From positions 1 through 48,011 of the forward strand of contig WOFQ01000112.1 of NCBI GenBank assembly GCA_012184525.1: a stretch of 48,011 nucleotides of DNA, given 5' to 3'. A program made the position numbers and the translations under genes. The DNA comes from Xenoacremonium recifei. Taxonomy: Eukaryota; Ascomycota; Sordariomycetes; Hypocreales; Nectriaceae. Each line of letters begins with the position of its first letter. The stretch's first letter is position 1. Below, one piece after another: positions 1 to 12,495 of this stretch. The notes below the pieces were generated by a model that saw only the letters and a list, made by a program, of their open reading frames with translations, had not been told where the DNA came from and did not search any database.

Positions 1-545
1 TGATTTAGGTGTAATTAGGGCGAGTCCCTTAACAGTGGATGCCAAGGGATGTTGATGCAGGAGGGAAGTTGAGAACCGAGCGCTAGCTCGGTCTACCAGG
101 GACTGTAGGGTAGTCTCACACTCAAAAGGATCCCTTGGGCGCAGTAAAGTAGGAAAAACAAGTTTTTTATACCAATTGAACAATTGGTCCCGTGTACACG
201 CGCATTTCGCAATATGAAACTTTATGACAAATCAGATCGAAATCCTCGGTTCCAAGGGTTAATAAAGAGCTTTAAAAGGTCTTCTCAAGTCAAGCCGGCC
301 CATACAGTTTGCACAATCTATGGTTTTTTATCATCATGGCAGTGACTACGTTCGTACACTGTTTACAAGCCGTAAATACTGCTATTCAAGAGTCAACGGA
401 GCTTAGAGGATGTTTCCTTGTATACCAAACACAAAATAATTAACCTTTATCTGTAATGGGTGGATATTCAATGTCATGAAATTATGATTGTGTCTGGGAG
501 ACTTTTATTGGTAGTATAGACAATGAAACATGCCCTTGAAGATAA
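1..545. other. intergenic, no gene seen
   Basis: No convincing open reading frame, RNA gene or repeat is visible. The stretch lies downstream of the Baeyer-Villiger monooxygenase gene, which is on the minus strand and ends at 546. Confidence 0.6.
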
Positions 546-2440
546 CTAGTCATGAATGTCCGGCAACACGAACAAGCGCCAATACTCTTCGAAATCTAGT
601 GTCTGCGTTGCTCCAATACTGCCTGCGTTTGTCTCTCTTTTAGTTAAGCCATTGCCCAGATACGCGAAGCGGTTGGCCCTGGATTCCGGAAGCCGGTCAA
701 TACGGAAGTCCTCCCAGCGGGGGTTCTTGATTGCTTCCATGAAATGAAACGTGGTGCCGCCATAGACGGCAACAACAGGGCCATCGATGGTACCGCGCTT
801 ATACCAGCTGCGACAGTTACGCGTCCATACTGTCCGATCTAGGTACCGCTGCATGTGCTGATTGTATTCCTCATTCGCGTCCTGTCGCACCTCGAAGCTG
901 CTGATCATTTCTGTCTGCAATTTCTCGAGCCATTTGAACACGTACACAGCGGTTGCCTGTATGCCCAGCACCAGCGATCCGTTGCTGATGACGCTATTCG
1001 GCCCGATGAAGCAGAAATAATTCGGCATATCTGGGACTAGGAAGCTGAAATAAGCTTTTGGTTGCTCAACATCCCACTTCTCTGCCAGATTGACCCCGTT
1101 GCGGCCGATCAGGGGGAAAGCCGGACGGAAGGAGGTGTCGAACCCCGTCGCACACACTATCACGTCGTACTTCTTCTCCTCGCCAGAACGTGTCACGATC
1201 CCAGTCTCGGTGATTCTTGCAACATCATCCCAGAGCAACTCTACATTGTCCTGGGTCAATGCCTCCAAGAAGCCCGGGCCGGGTGTCTGGCGCCTGCATC
1301 CAACGGGAAAACTTGGTAGCAGATACTCTGCTGCTTTGCGACCTTTGGGGCTGTCACCCAGTCTCTCGAGCATGCTCTTTCGGAAAAGTTCTTGGGCTTG
1401 GGTTTGGAGATCACTATCTGCTATGGCACGCTGGAAATTGTTGCTTCGACGGTCCATGATGGCTGCCCGGTAGTCGCGCAGCATTTTAGGGTCCTTGAAC
1501 AGATTTAACGTTGTCTCAGTAAAGTTGTATTCTGAATCCATTTCGGGATCATTTGCCGTGGGCTCGTTAATGCCTGGTGCAGGAGAGATCCAGGTTTGGG
1601 TCCGTATATAGACGTCCATTGAACCGACGGCCTTGGCTAGCTGTGGAACAATCTGAACCCCAGATGAGCCAATACCAATGTTTGCGACCCTTTTGTCGGT
1701 AAAGTCGTACTCCTGGTCCCATCTGGCCGAGTGAATGAGCTTGCCTTTGAATGTCTCGAGACCTTCGATGCTTGGCCATTTCCAGTTGCTGTAAACGATG
1801 CGAATTAGCCACAACGCTTTGGAAGGGTATTAAAACACGACGAACTAACTTGAGTACGCCTCCGGCGTTGATGAACACGTCAACCTCATCTACAAAGACT
1901 GATCCTTTGCTCTCCACTTCAATTTTCCACTTGGCTTTGTCCTCGTCCCAAACAGCCGACTTGACAGTATGCCGATATCTTATATAACTGTTGCAGTCAT
2001 ATCTATCTGCCACGTTGTGCATATACTCATGAATCTGCTCTGAAGTTGCGTAGTAATTCGGCCAATCTGGGTTCGGCGCGAAACTGTACGCGTAATTATG
2101 GGCTGGAATATCACATTTGCATCCGGGGTATCTCAGACTCCAGTTAGTAGACGTAGAGCAAGCGAGGTGTGACACGCTTAAGTTACCGGTTCTCCAGCCA
2201 TGTTCCTCCGAGATCTTCATTTCGCTCATAGATGACAAGTTCAGCGTTCTTGTCTTTCATCTGTTCGCTGAACACTATGGCCATCATGAGCCCGGAGTAG
2301 CCGGCCCCCATACATGCTACCCGAATCGGGCGTCTGGTTCCGATTGGCTGTTCAATGATGTTGTAGGAGGGGTTTAAAACAGAGGTTGATCCCTTGTTGG
2401 AGTTGATACTATTTTCGGACGGCGTTGCGAAGGCAGACAT
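546..2440 (-). CDS. Baeyer-Villiger-type FAD/NADPH monooxygenase
   Basis: Three exons, 2440-2187, 2131-1850 and 1788-546, encode 592 aa. Introns of 55 and 61 nt have donors GTAACT and GTTAGT, and the joins restore the family motifs around YPGC and the NNWKWP stretch. The first Rossmann motif GAGYSG (residues 45-50) binds FAD. The Baeyer-Villiger fingerprint F-x-G-x3-H-x3-W is complete at residues 192-202. A second Rossmann motif, GIGSSG (217-222), would bind NADPH. Enzymes of this family insert one oxygen next to a ketone, giving an ester or lactone, or oxidise heteroatoms. In this cluster an ester product would suit the alpha/beta hydrolase at 23.7 kb. The start is the first ATG of the conserved frame. 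No signal peptide is seen, so a cytosolic enzyme is expected. The substrate is unknown. Confidence 0.9.
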
Positions 2441-3160
2441 GACGGACGCTGATGCTATGACTCAAGACGGTGTGCGTAGCTCTGGATTAACTATCTAGGG
2501 TTTACCTGGATCTCAAGAACACAATTTATGTACGGAAGGCTGTGCATCGTTGCAAAACATCTCCTTGTAGTAATCTAGTTCGTGCTTGGGAAGGCGTGGA
2601 AAGGAGAACGAGAACCCGTGGAAGCTTGCAGCAATGGAAAATATGGAGATGCCATGGAAGCAAACGCGCCAGAGGCCGCCCCACTCTTCTAGCGACTTTG
2701 TTCCGGGGCTATTTGAAAGGGGCTTGAGGGGTTAGCCTGAGGGGATAATTGAGCATCAAGACCTCCCTTCTTGTACACGCCATCATCAGAGTCAGAATGA
2801 CTATAATCGTTAATCCCTACATAAAACTTGCATCCGTCTCAGATCGTGACAAAGTCATCACTGCCAGATCGTCTATTCTAGAATCAATTGCTTACATGAG
2901 AACAGTTTCTCTCCCTCGTCCGCGATGTGGCACAAGAGACGCAAGCAAACGAGCCAGAATGTCTAGCCTACTGCTGGACTTATGAGCTACCAGTAATAGA
3001 GGGTTCCAGGGAGTCATCTTCCCAAGTGCACGGTCTAGAGGTGTAGGTGCATTTGCTGACCCGGTAAAGGGGGTTTTTGCTAAACTATCCGAATCATGGT
3101 AGGTACCGCACAGCCGAAGCTCTTACAGCCACGCATCGATCTAGTAACTCATACAAACAT
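2441..3160. promoter_or_regulatory. divergent promoter with one TCC-N2-GGA site
   Basis: This is the shared upstream region of the monooxygenase (minus) and the small unknown gene (plus). A palindromic site TTCCAGGGAG lies at 3004-3013, about 150 bp before the plus-strand start. One-mismatch versions of the motif (CCCGTGGAA, GCCATGGAA) occur near 2610 and 2650, closer to the monooxygenase. No other gene is seen. Confidence 0.45.
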
Positions 3161-3661
3161 ATGCGAACGGTGGTAGCCACGACTGGACTGCTTTCGTATC
3201 CCAAGGGTGGAGTGCCGATCTATGTGGCAGCCGGAGCTGGATTTCTTTGGAAACAGGGCGTTAGGGAGACAGTCACCTTGGATGACCATTTCGTAGTCAT
3301 CCGGTATAGCGTGGATGGCCGGGAAACCCTCTCCCGTTTCCTTCAAGAGGAGCGGCTACTAAGTGAGGAGATGCATTCCATGGACGGTGTTCTGGCATTC
3401 TGGGCCTTTGTTCCTGACGGCAACATCGAGGAAGACACAGTCACCATCTTCATTCGATTCGCCAGTAAAGCCCACTATCGCAATTTAATTAAAGATGGGA
3501 TCCAGAAGTTTGAGTAAGCAAGGCCGACCTTACTTCGCATTGGCTAATGGAACGTTACTGATACATGTATTCACAGGGATGCTGTGCTAAACTGGGACGG
3601 GGTAGACAAGACGAGATTCTGGGAGGGTCAGGGATTTGGGTTCTTCCGGCAACAGGAGTAG
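3161..3661 (+). CDS. small unknown protein, possibly a dimeric alpha/beta-barrel type
   Basis: Two exons, 3161-3513 and 3577-3661, encode 145 aa. The 63-nt intron has donor GTAAGC and acceptor TCACAG, and splicing closes the frame with a short C-terminus rich in Phe, Trp and Gly. The first in-frame ATG is at 3161; the frame is open further upstream but has no ATG. I do not recognise the family. The size and the alternating strand/helix look (a VVIRY strand, a SRFLQEERLLSEEM helix, a TVTIFIRFAS strand) would fit a ferredoxin-like dimeric barrel such as EthD or antibiotic-biosynthesis-monooxygenase proteins, but this is only a guess. It shares a promoter with the Baeyer-Villiger gene, which suggests a job in the same pathway. 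Confidence 0.55.
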
Positions 3662-4683
3662 AACGGTACAATACTGTAATGACCAGCCTTGGATAGTCAA
3701 CATAGATTAGCGAGGCAGTATTGAGCCCCTAACCATAACAAAAGAGCTTCAAGTATGGACATTATAGGCCCCCCTGAATGTAGTAGTCACGTTGAGCCAC
3801 GCGTGGTATTACGGCCCTAAGCGGAGTTGGTCCATTACAAGTCAAGTCAATCTTCATGCCCCTTGACCGAAGTAATTAATCTCCATGCCGAGATATCTAT
3901 GCTATCGCCGTTGTATATCATGTTTTCATATCCACAAATACCATCGGCATCTCATCAGCCTCATTTACAAACCTCTCCTCAAAAGAGAGAACAAGTATTT
4001 CCACGTCGCTAATAAACCGTATACGTAGTTGCGGCCGCAAACCATGGCCAATCTCTATAATGAAAGCATGACGTCAATTTCCCAAAAGCGCCACTATACG
4101 CCCTGTCGCTGCAAACTACCTCTCAGTCTACCGAGATCAACTGCATCGTAAGAAAGTTGAGCGCCACCTAATTAAAGACGAGGATGCCGCCTTCTGTATT
4201 TATGGAAGCACGATCTTGAGTCTCTAGATTAGATGACTCTGGTGGTACTAACCCGTCCGTCTCATTTTGATAAACCTTCCACACACTATACATAGTACGG
4301 AAACTTTATATTCGCATTCATTGTGGTTGACAATCCATGTAGCATGAGTTTAAATACTCTCCTGATAAACTCAAAGTTTGTATCACAGATATGGCTTGGT
4401 ACAAAACAAGAGCGGAGCTATCGTGATGTAGAGGATTGATGACTGAGCAGATCATATGATCAACTATGTAAACTCGTACAAGAAGTCCGGACACTTTAAT
4501 CTGACCGGAAAAGAGGGAATGTAAGCTGGTATTGAGAGACACTCAAATCTAAGTGAAGAGGTAAGCTCTGCTTCTCGAGTCGAACTACTGATATCAGCTT
4601 GCGAGATAATAGAGCATAACCAGATCTATTCTAAACAGTGAAGGATCTGACCTCACACGCCAAAAGAACAATCACGCTGTTGC
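3662..4683. other. intergenic, no gene seen
   Basis: Convergent 3' region between the small unknown gene and the transporter. Short open frames are present (for example 4318-4542, minus) but show no family motifs. A CCACGCGTGG palindrome sits near 3799. Confidence 0.5.
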
Positions 4684-6447
4684 TCATTGTTCAACATGCT
4701 CCGTTCCTCCTTTTTCTTGGTCACCAATTTCATCCACGCGATGATTAGGGGATGAAATGATCATCATGGTGTCCTGTGTGTTTCCAAAGACGGCTTCAAT
4801 CTCCTCCAGAGGCAGGAGACGCGTCTCCGGAAGGCATATGGCAATCCAGATCATACCACAAACAGTCACTACCATGAAAACCTATTTAACCCAGTTGATT
4901 TTGATTAGCCATGCCCTTTAAACTCTTCCACAGGGATAGCTTACCAAAAAATATTTCCATCCAATGGCCGAAAAGGCCTTGTTGGTCACGCTCAACAGAA
5001 TGGCGGCCGTGATGTTCAGAGAGGCAAGCGAAAGCGCAACACCTTTCACCCGAATATGATTAGGGAACATCTCACCCAGGTAGACATAAGTGCCAACATC
5101 GATGCCGCTGGAGTAAACCAAGAGGAAGATGTAAAGAAATGCTATACCGGCATTTTTCCCAGCCGTGTTATCAGTATTCGCATATAGCGCCACCATGATT
5201 GCCTCGAGTAGGATGCACACGAAACACCCTGTAAAAGCACACAGGAGGATAACTCTCCGCCCCACGCGATCAACAGCCCATGACCCCAGGAAGTTGCCCA
5301 GAAGGGCGACTGACAGAAAGGATGTTAGAAGGTGAAAGAGCAGAGACGGGTATTGTTTTGGATGAGATGACTCAAGACTTACTGATGTCCCGGTTGCCTT
5401 GGAGGATCTGACAAGCCGAGGGTCCAAAACCAAGAGTCTTATAAAAAGTCTGGCCGTAGTTATTAATCACCAACACTCCGGTGGCCTGGTTCAAAGAACT
5501 AATCAGACAAGCGAAGATGACGCGTTTCCGATAAGTCGCGCGAGTGAAAAGAGCCTTCCAGGAATGATCCTGGATGCGGTCGTAAGCGGCCTGTCGTTGC
5601 ATCTGGTTGAACTCCTCCTCGTGCCACTCAGCGAATTCGGCCGGACCCTGGTTGAGTTTGTCATAGACCTTACGCGCTTCTTCTGTTCTTTCCTTGAGGA
5701 GAAGGTATCGTGGAGATTCGGGGAGTAGCGGTAGTGTGCAGATAATGAGAAGGGGAGCGAATAGGGGTATCCCCATCGGGGCCCGCCACTGCGCAACAGG
5801 ATCGTGGGAGAAGTAGAAGCCCATCCCTACATAAGAGGCTAACGCAACACCTCCGCCAATCATGACACCGTTTAGTCCGGCGAAGAGGCCTCGAAATGTC
5901 GGCGGGGCGAGCTCGGGAATGTACGCGGAAGCTGTTTGTCGATTGGCATTTTTGAATATCTCAAGCAAAGGGCCAAACACTAATCTCACTCACCGGCTGT
6001 GCCACATGCCCAAGTGCCTACCCCAGCGAGAAATCGGAAAACTAAGAGTTCTGCATAAGTCATACAGCCTGTCAATCCAGCTATAGCCGGAAGGGCCAGA
6101 GCAGAACCAAAAAGAAGGCCTGCCTTGCGGCCCCATCGATCCATCACGACTGCAGAGATTATAGTACCAAAGACGGCACCAGCCTGAATGACGTTATTTA
6201 AATCGCAGGAAAGAGAGCTGAAAGTCCCACGCACCTGGAATAAGCCGACAATCGCACCCTCTAGGGAGTTGTAATTGCGTGTCTCGTTGCCATCGCTGTC
6301 CCATAAGCCCATTCGCACCATGAAATCATGCTTCTGGAGGGTAGTCCCGATTATCACCGACTCATATGCACCAACAAACTGACCGAAGGAGATCAAAATA
6401 CAGAGAGCGAAGGTACGCCAGTTCACAGGCGGCTTCTTGTCTGACAT
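4684..6447 (-). CDS. MFS transporter, sugar-porter family
   Basis: Five exons (6447-6235, 6183-5994, 5931-5383, 5309-4945, 4881-4684) encode 504 aa, a normal length for a 12-helix sugar porter. The first intron is 51 nt and in frame, so it can be mistaken for coding sequence; removing it restores GLFQ-AGAVFG. Family motifs seen include DRWGRK after helix 2, PELAPPTFRG in helix 4, PESPRYLL before the central loop, DRVGRR after helix 8 and PETR after helix 12. The open frame extends upstream of 6447 but has no earlier ATG. It is a plasma-membrane proton-coupled carrier, related to fungal hexose/quinate-type permeases; the substrate is not readable. Promoter signals (a TATA box, a TCC-N2-GGA site and CreA-like sites) lie within 180 bp upstream. 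Confidence 0.9.
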
Positions 6448-6550
6448 GGCAATATGCAATGGAGTTGCGGCGTCGATTAAATAAGTCAAGAATTAGCTGC
6501 GTAGATGTAGGAATAACCGGCAAGCAAACAAGCTGGGTGCATCGCTTTAT

Positions 6551-6626
6551 TTTATATAAGGCGCGTCAGTGTGTTATCTAGTATCCGGGGAAGGATTGAT
6601 TTGCGGGGGAAAGTTTGCGGGGGAAA
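6551..6626 (-). promoter_or_regulatory. compact promoter: TATA box, TCC-N2-GGA site, tandem CreA-like sites
   Basis: Reading toward the transporter, a TATA-like TTATATAAA lies at 6551-6559, an ATCCGGGGAA palindromic site at 6583-6592, and then two copies of the 13-mer TTTGCGGGGGAAA at 6600-6612 and 6614-6626, spaced 14 bp. GCGGGG in each copy, and CCGGGG inside the palindromic site, fit the CreA consensus SYGGRG. Glucose repression of the transporter is therefore likely, by inference. Confidence 0.5.
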
Positions 6627-7815
6627 TGTGGGCCAGGTCTTGGTCCCGAGGAGCGTTTTCTAAAGTCCAGCCTCCAGCCTGCTGACCATACCCTCTACAG
6701 AAGCGTAACGAGGAAATGGTGACGAGCCCCTTTAAGGTAATATCATCTTTCATGGATGCCAACCCCGGAATGCTCTTGATCTTCCGTGTGATAGAAGGGA
6801 GAAAGTTGAGTGGTTGGCTGGTATTGTCAATTGGGCGCGTTCTGTGTCGCTTCTACGAGAGATCGGTGTCCCGTGGATCGTGATTCTCGTACTCGACGTC
6901 TGATTATTCATCTTCCGTGTCTAGGCTTCTGCTTGTTAAAGTCAGCATGGGTTCAAGGAGCCTATCACACATTGGGACTCTGGTAGATTTCGAGCCTGCT
7001 TTTGTTTGTGCTCGTGGGCTTCTTCTTGTGAGAGCGCCTGCTCTTGGTAGAATTGCGTCTCAAGTCATATACCCCTCGTTAAACTTTTAGCTGCAAATTA
7101 GGAAGCGGCATCATCACTAAAGATAATATTAAAATTGAAATTATGACACCGTTTGCAAATGAAAATCCCAGCTTATTGGCGATCAAATTGTCACTGACGC
7201 TTAGAGCTCAAACCTCGGACCGCGGAATATGTTGGAAGCATCCATAGAGGATCTGCATCACTTTCCTGGGTCTGGTTTCTTGTTTCTTAATTGCTTGAGC
7301 TGGACGCCTCATGTCGTGACTCTAGCATATGTCTGTCTGAACTAGAAACTAACGTGAAACTCCCTTTTCTGCTTATTCTTCTTTCTTTTCCTGTTATTCT
7401 GGAAATCACGAAGAATCACAGAATCAGAGAAGCTTAAGCCAAAGGTATAGTACTTGGCCTGATTTACCAAGGATTCCGAAATCTCTAGAACCACGTCAAC
7501 TGTTGAGACCCGTAACTTGCAGTTGGCCTATCAAGAGAGACTATTTTTGTAGCAGGGTCCTTGAAAGTATATGTCGTGTTTGTCCGTGTAAGATGGCGAA
7601 GTCTGGTAATTGCCGTGTTGAAATTTGTAAGTTTCAAGCAAACAGTGGTTGCTAAAAGGTACGACATAAGATGGTTAAGAAAATATTGAATGTGGGTGCA
7701 TCGCAAAGTCGGAGAGTTCTTCTGGCGTTCCTGTGGCTCCGTATCGTTAAGGGCCGCTGATCATCCCACGGTACGGAGTAAAAGGTAAGCAAGGTGGGAA
7801 AAGGACAAACATCCG
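6627..7815. other. intergenic, no gene seen
   Basis: Upstream region between the divergent transporter (minus) and the first Zn2Cys6 regulator (plus). No open frame with family motifs is seen. The middle part (7060-7450) is rather A/T-rich. Confidence 0.5.
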
Positions 7816-7825
7816 ATCCATGGAA
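7816..7825. promoter_or_regulatory. TCC-N2-GGA palindromic site before the regulator gene
   Basis: ATCCATGGAA, 108 bp upstream of the ATG at 7933. It suggests that the regulator gene itself belongs to the regulon (possible autoregulation). Confidence 0.4.
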
Positions 7826-7932
7826 CGGTGTCATCACCCACGTTAGTCAGCCCTCTCGTATGCTAGCTGTACGGAATAAATCCCTCCGCCGTTCCCGAGT
7901 ACAATTTGCATTCCCAGTCCGTAATATGAATT

Positions 7933-10132
7933 ATGAGCTCATCCAATATCCGCCATAAGGCTCCGAGAGCAAGCATTGCGTGCATCCAATGTCGCGCGCG
8001 GAAAGTCCGTTGCGATGTTTCCCGTCGAGGGCACCCTTGCATAAACTGCGTGCTGGATCATCAAGACTGTGTAGTGGTCCCAAGAAGTCGCAGAAGTTGC
8101 CATCGGCCAAGCGATGAAGTGAACTGTCGCAGGTCACTATCCTTAGATCGTCTGTTCACTTTGAATGATAGCGGCATTAGCGCTTATACCGGGACGCAAC
8201 TCGACACTCAAATAATTGGCAACGGCTCGGAATGGGGACCGATCGATATCCCATTCCAAGCCTACCTTGGTGTCAAAGCGGAGTTTCTCAGCCAACTTTC
8301 CCAGGAAGACATTTGCTGTCTGGACTCACAATCATGCCTTCGCCTGCCAGTCCGTGTCTGGTGGGACCATATGTTACAAGTGTTTTATCGGCATGTCAAC
8401 CCGTTGGTCCCGCTATTCGAGACGGTGAAGTTCTGGGAATCCTCCAGCAGAGGTGATGTTCCCAAGCTCTCATTGTTTGTTGCCCAAGCTATATTGTTCG
8501 CGGCCTGTCCCTTCGCCAGTTCGCGAGCGATTAAGGGGTGCGGGTTTGCTAGTCACCGAGAGGCACGCGCTACCTTCTATCGACGGGCCAAGGTCTGATG
8601 TCACCAACCCCAATACTTTCTTTAGGCTTTGGCTTACATGAGTCGCAGTTGTTGTATCGGTTGGAGAGCGAATCTGACCCAGCGGCCATCGTTCAGGGTT
8701 GCCTCTTGCTCTCGCTGTGCTCCACCCCACAGACAGAACACCCGGCGAACTCGGTCTGGCTCAGCATCGCTATCCAACATGCCCGGAGTCTGGGAGCCCA
8801 TCATATACAGCCACACGGCGTACTCTCGTCTCCGGAATGCTTGCGGTTAAAGCGCACCTGGTGGGTGTGCCTAATTCAAGATTGTATCATTTCTCTAGGG
8901 TACCGTCGTCCGCTCCAAATTGCCGATGACCTCCAGGAGGCCGATTTGGATCTCCTCTCTACTAGTGACTTTTACGAGGACATGTGCTGCCACGAGGTCC
9001 ATTCAACTCCAATCAAGCGTACTCTCTTCTCTGGATTCGTATCCCTCTGCCATCTATGTGTGCCGCTCACGCGAGTACTAAAACTAGTCGTTCCTACCGC
9101 AGGAAGCTTGGCTACCACCCTGCAGCAGGCCGATGACTGTATCGATGCGCTAAAACTTTGGTACGAGAACACTCTCAGCTGGCTGAGCATGGCAGACGCA
9201 GAGGCGAAGTCAGACAGTTTGGTGGTCTTGAACCATCATCTACTACAGATATACTTTCAGTGAGACTTGACTCTTTGTTTAGAAGAAGACCTCGGCTTGT
9301 GATATGCGCTAACATCCATTCCAGTGCAGCGCGACTTCACGTCTTTAATGTGAGGCTCATGGCTGTCTGTTCATCGAGTCTTGAGAGCTCTCATCACGCG
9401 CTCGAGTTAAGGCAAAGCCAGAACGAGATAGAGCTATCTTTAGAAGCCATGACAAATAGCTTATCGACGTTGGAACTGCAAAATCTGGTCGAGTATCTGC
9501 CCACTAGCGCGTAAGCTCCTATAATCTCTCTTTCCCTCAATGACTGCCTTCTCTAAGTCATTATACCTGCCAGGTTTATGTGCACAGTGTTGCCATTTGC
9601 TCTCAACGCAGTCTGTATCAAGCTCTCACTTCCCGGACAGCAAAAGGAGTCATCGAGAACTCGTGCTGAAATATTTGACGGCATAATACAAGTGCTTCGA
9701 CTACGCTATAACAACGTGGACCCTGTCACAAACGTGATCGAGAGGGTTATCACCTCCACCGACTCCCGCGAGCCCATGGGGGGTTGGGAGCAAAGCATTG
9801 ACTCGTACCCAGAGTGTTATATTCGTGCCCTACGAGTGCTCGATCATTTGCTCTCCACTGGACGATTCCCTTGTGACACTAAATCTCGGCATCTGATGAC
9901 TGTTGATTCTCCTGAGGGTAGCGTCTTCGCGACGGTGCAGCCTACAGTGACTGAGGCAAGCACAACGCAAGCGGTAGAAATAGAGGATCAGTGTTTAGGA
10001 ATCACGCACGCGCAGCTGCTCGAGGATTTTGGAGGAGGAATAGCAGGCTCACCGCCGTCAGAGTCATTTTTCTACGATATGCTCGCTCTTTGTCAAGGTC
10101 ATGATGTGGACACTCTCTTGGACATCGTGTGA
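7933..10132 (+). CDS. Zn2Cys6 transcription factor with fungal-specific middle homology domain
   Basis: Four exons (7933-8592, 8649-9259, 9325-9510, 9574-10132) encode 671 aa. A zinc binuclear cluster is complete near the N-terminus, with Cys at 17, 20, 27, 36, 39 and 46 (C-x2-C-x6-C-x8-C-x2-C-x6-C) and a basic RARKVR segment. The middle homology region follows: the first splice joins RRAK to LLYRLES, then come VQGCLLLSL, a SIAIQHARSLGAH segment and LKRTWWVCLIQD. This layout recalls the AmdR/Ctf1 group of catabolic regulators. It lies between a transporter and the DUF3500 gene and carries a TCC-N2-GGA site in its own promoter, so it is a good candidate for the local regulator. Nuclear. Confidence 0.9.
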
Positions 10133-10821
10133 CTAGTTTCTTTCATCAAGCTTTCGGTCTAGTCTCATATACATCGAGTGCTATGTTTAGTTGGGGAGCC
10201 GAAATGATATACTTTATCCATATCTTTCCAAATGAGGTATGTATATTACGGCCTCTATCATTCGCCCTAATTTGAAACCCCTTGCCTTACATGTCTGAAG
10301 TTCGTCTGGATTTTCACATGAATCTCTCTTAACCCTAAGAAACAACAGGGAAGCACGTACACTATGATGTGGCTCCTGTTTGCCTAGTCTTCTATAAAAT
10401 GAGAATCATATAAGACCATAGAAAGCGTAGATCATCCCTTGGCTTCTTCATATAGAGCGTACATCTAGTAAAGTTGATTTACCTTGATTAGCTCACTATG
10501 TTCATCAGAGACTTTACCGCGTGAGTCTTCTGTATAATTTTAGATACCGTGACGTCCCTCCTTCCTAATACCCCTCGATCTTGTGTGCTTTGGAAGAAGG
10601 GTGGCGTTTTATTTGAGAATCCCTGAGTCCAACACGGAAAACAATAAACACAAATAGTCACATAGCTGGATGCAGGCTCTTTCATGTGGAAACGGCTGGT
10701 ATTTCATAGTTTCTCCAGCGAGTCCTGATCAGTGAAGTTACTCTAAACTACCTAGCCAGTAGTGACATCGCTTTCTCCTCTTTGAAAAGCTAGTCGCAAC
10801 GCCTTTTCTTGTCAACTGGGC
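10133..10821. other. convergent 3' intergenic region
   Basis: Between the stop codons of the first regulator (plus) and the DUF3500 gene (minus). No gene, RNA or repeat is seen. Confidence 0.5.
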
Positions 10822-12392
10822 TTATTTACGATACAATTGCAACCACGCTCTTCCGTAGTCGTTTCCATTTGGTGTTCGCATAATGGTGTGGATGTGGTAT
10901 TTGGCTGGTTCTTTGTTCAGGAGAAAGACACCAGAGTGATGATCAAACTCTATCATGATAACCGGGCTCTGGATGCGATAGTAGAACGCATCATCATCAC
11001 CGAATCCTCCTACCCAGCAGAAGAAGGTTTCGTCCCAATGTCGCTTTATCTGTTGCATCCGCGCCATATACGGACCCGAGGGCAATATCTCTAGATACAG
11101 AGATACTACTTTCAATAATTGATCTTGTTGGGCTTCCGGCATCAGACTAGCCCCAATCCCTTCATATGGAATTATCCTGTTATCCTGGAAAGCCCCGCCC
11201 AGATGCCTCTACTCATAGTATTAGTGATGACCATGTGGTAATGCCCGTCAAGTATGGAGAAAATTTACTTGGTCTGCTGGATTCCACCGGCCCTCAGGCA
11301 TACTCTCATCGTGTAGACCCTTGAATATCTGTGCATGTTGTTGTGAAATGTGCGGAAGTGATTGCATTAACTTCAGAGGCAGATCACCTGCTGCATCTAG
11401 AATACGAACACCAGCATCTGGACCAGAGTCAATCACCTTTTGCAACATCAGCATTGACCACGACACGGGGCTCGATGGTGAAGAGATACGTTAGGTTCCG
11501 CTCCTATAAATATAGGGCTCGCCGTCATCTGTTTGCCGAGCACAAAGATATTCAAACTGAGGTGGTGGCCAAACAGAGAATATCCCCATGGATCGGTGAG
11601 TGATGCTCTTCCGAAGAATGAGAACCTAGAAGACACGTTGGTTAGATAAAATAGAACACACCAGTCAATCACGAAATTTGTGTAACCCACTGGTAGGCGC
11701 CCTTGTTCAGGATCGTCTTTGCATTGCATAGCTCACCTAGAAATTCATTCGTTTGCATGGCACCAACGACTCGTGCATACCCCGCGGAACTGGTGCTTGC
11801 TTCAATCAATGCCAGGATAGCCCGTACTTTGTCTTCGCTCATATGTTCCAGACGAATTCCTGTTCGGAATATGATGAATTCCGGGTTGGACCATTTTCTC
11901 CTGGTTATCTAGTCAGAATTTTCTCACTCTTTGCGTTGAACTTCCTCACCAATTATCAGAGTCAATCTCATGACAAAATTGCCCTAGTTCTGTGGATTCA
12001 AAGAGCGCTAAGATATGCCTGGCACGCGAGACCTATGAGGCGACGGTGAGACCAATGTCACTTATGATGCTTTTCAGGATCATACTTACCATTTCCTCAA
12101 TAGGGGCTCCCTCGTCTCCTAACTCGAAGAGATCTTCCCTGCAATTTCCATCGGAAGTTATGCCATGGAAAGGTTCTTTCAAATTTTGCGACCATTTTGA
12201 TACGATCCCACGAACAACCGGCCTGTTTAGGGTAGTAGTGGAATAGGTCTGAGCGTCGAGTTTGTCGAGTCCGTGCACTCGTGGATGATCTAAAACATCG
12301 CTGGATTAGCGCCCCGGCCAGATTCTGTAGCGGGAGGAAATTCATCAGCCCATACCACTTGTAGGGACGAAGTTGCGAAAGTTTGCTGCCAT
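10822..12392 (-). CDS. DUF3500 family protein
   Basis: Seven exons (12392-12356, 12289-12090, 12032-11950, 11900-11691, 11625-11490, 11436-11269, 11208-10822) encode 406 aa, matching full-length fungal DUF3500 proteins as I remember them. In order: MAANFRNFVPT start, the HGLDKLD and FHGITSDG segments, DEGAP, RKWSNPEF, DPWGYSLFGHHLSLN, IGAEPN, MPEGRWNPADQ, RHLGGAFQDNR, WVGGFGDDDAFYYRIQSP, IEFDHHSGVFLL and the terminal HIHTIMRTPNGNDYG. The function of this family is not established. The several conserved His and Asp residues suggest a metal-dependent or hydrolytic enzyme, but that is inference. Its promoter has four palindromic TCC-N2-GGA sites, the most in the cluster, so it is probably a core member of the pathway. 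Confidence 0.9.
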
Positions 12393-12495
12393 ATTGAAAC
12401 ATGCCCGTTCGAATTACATAATTCACCCATAAGATATTAATGGGCACTCCCTGTTCACCATTAATACAATTTAACCTAGTTGTGGCGGAAGTCCG

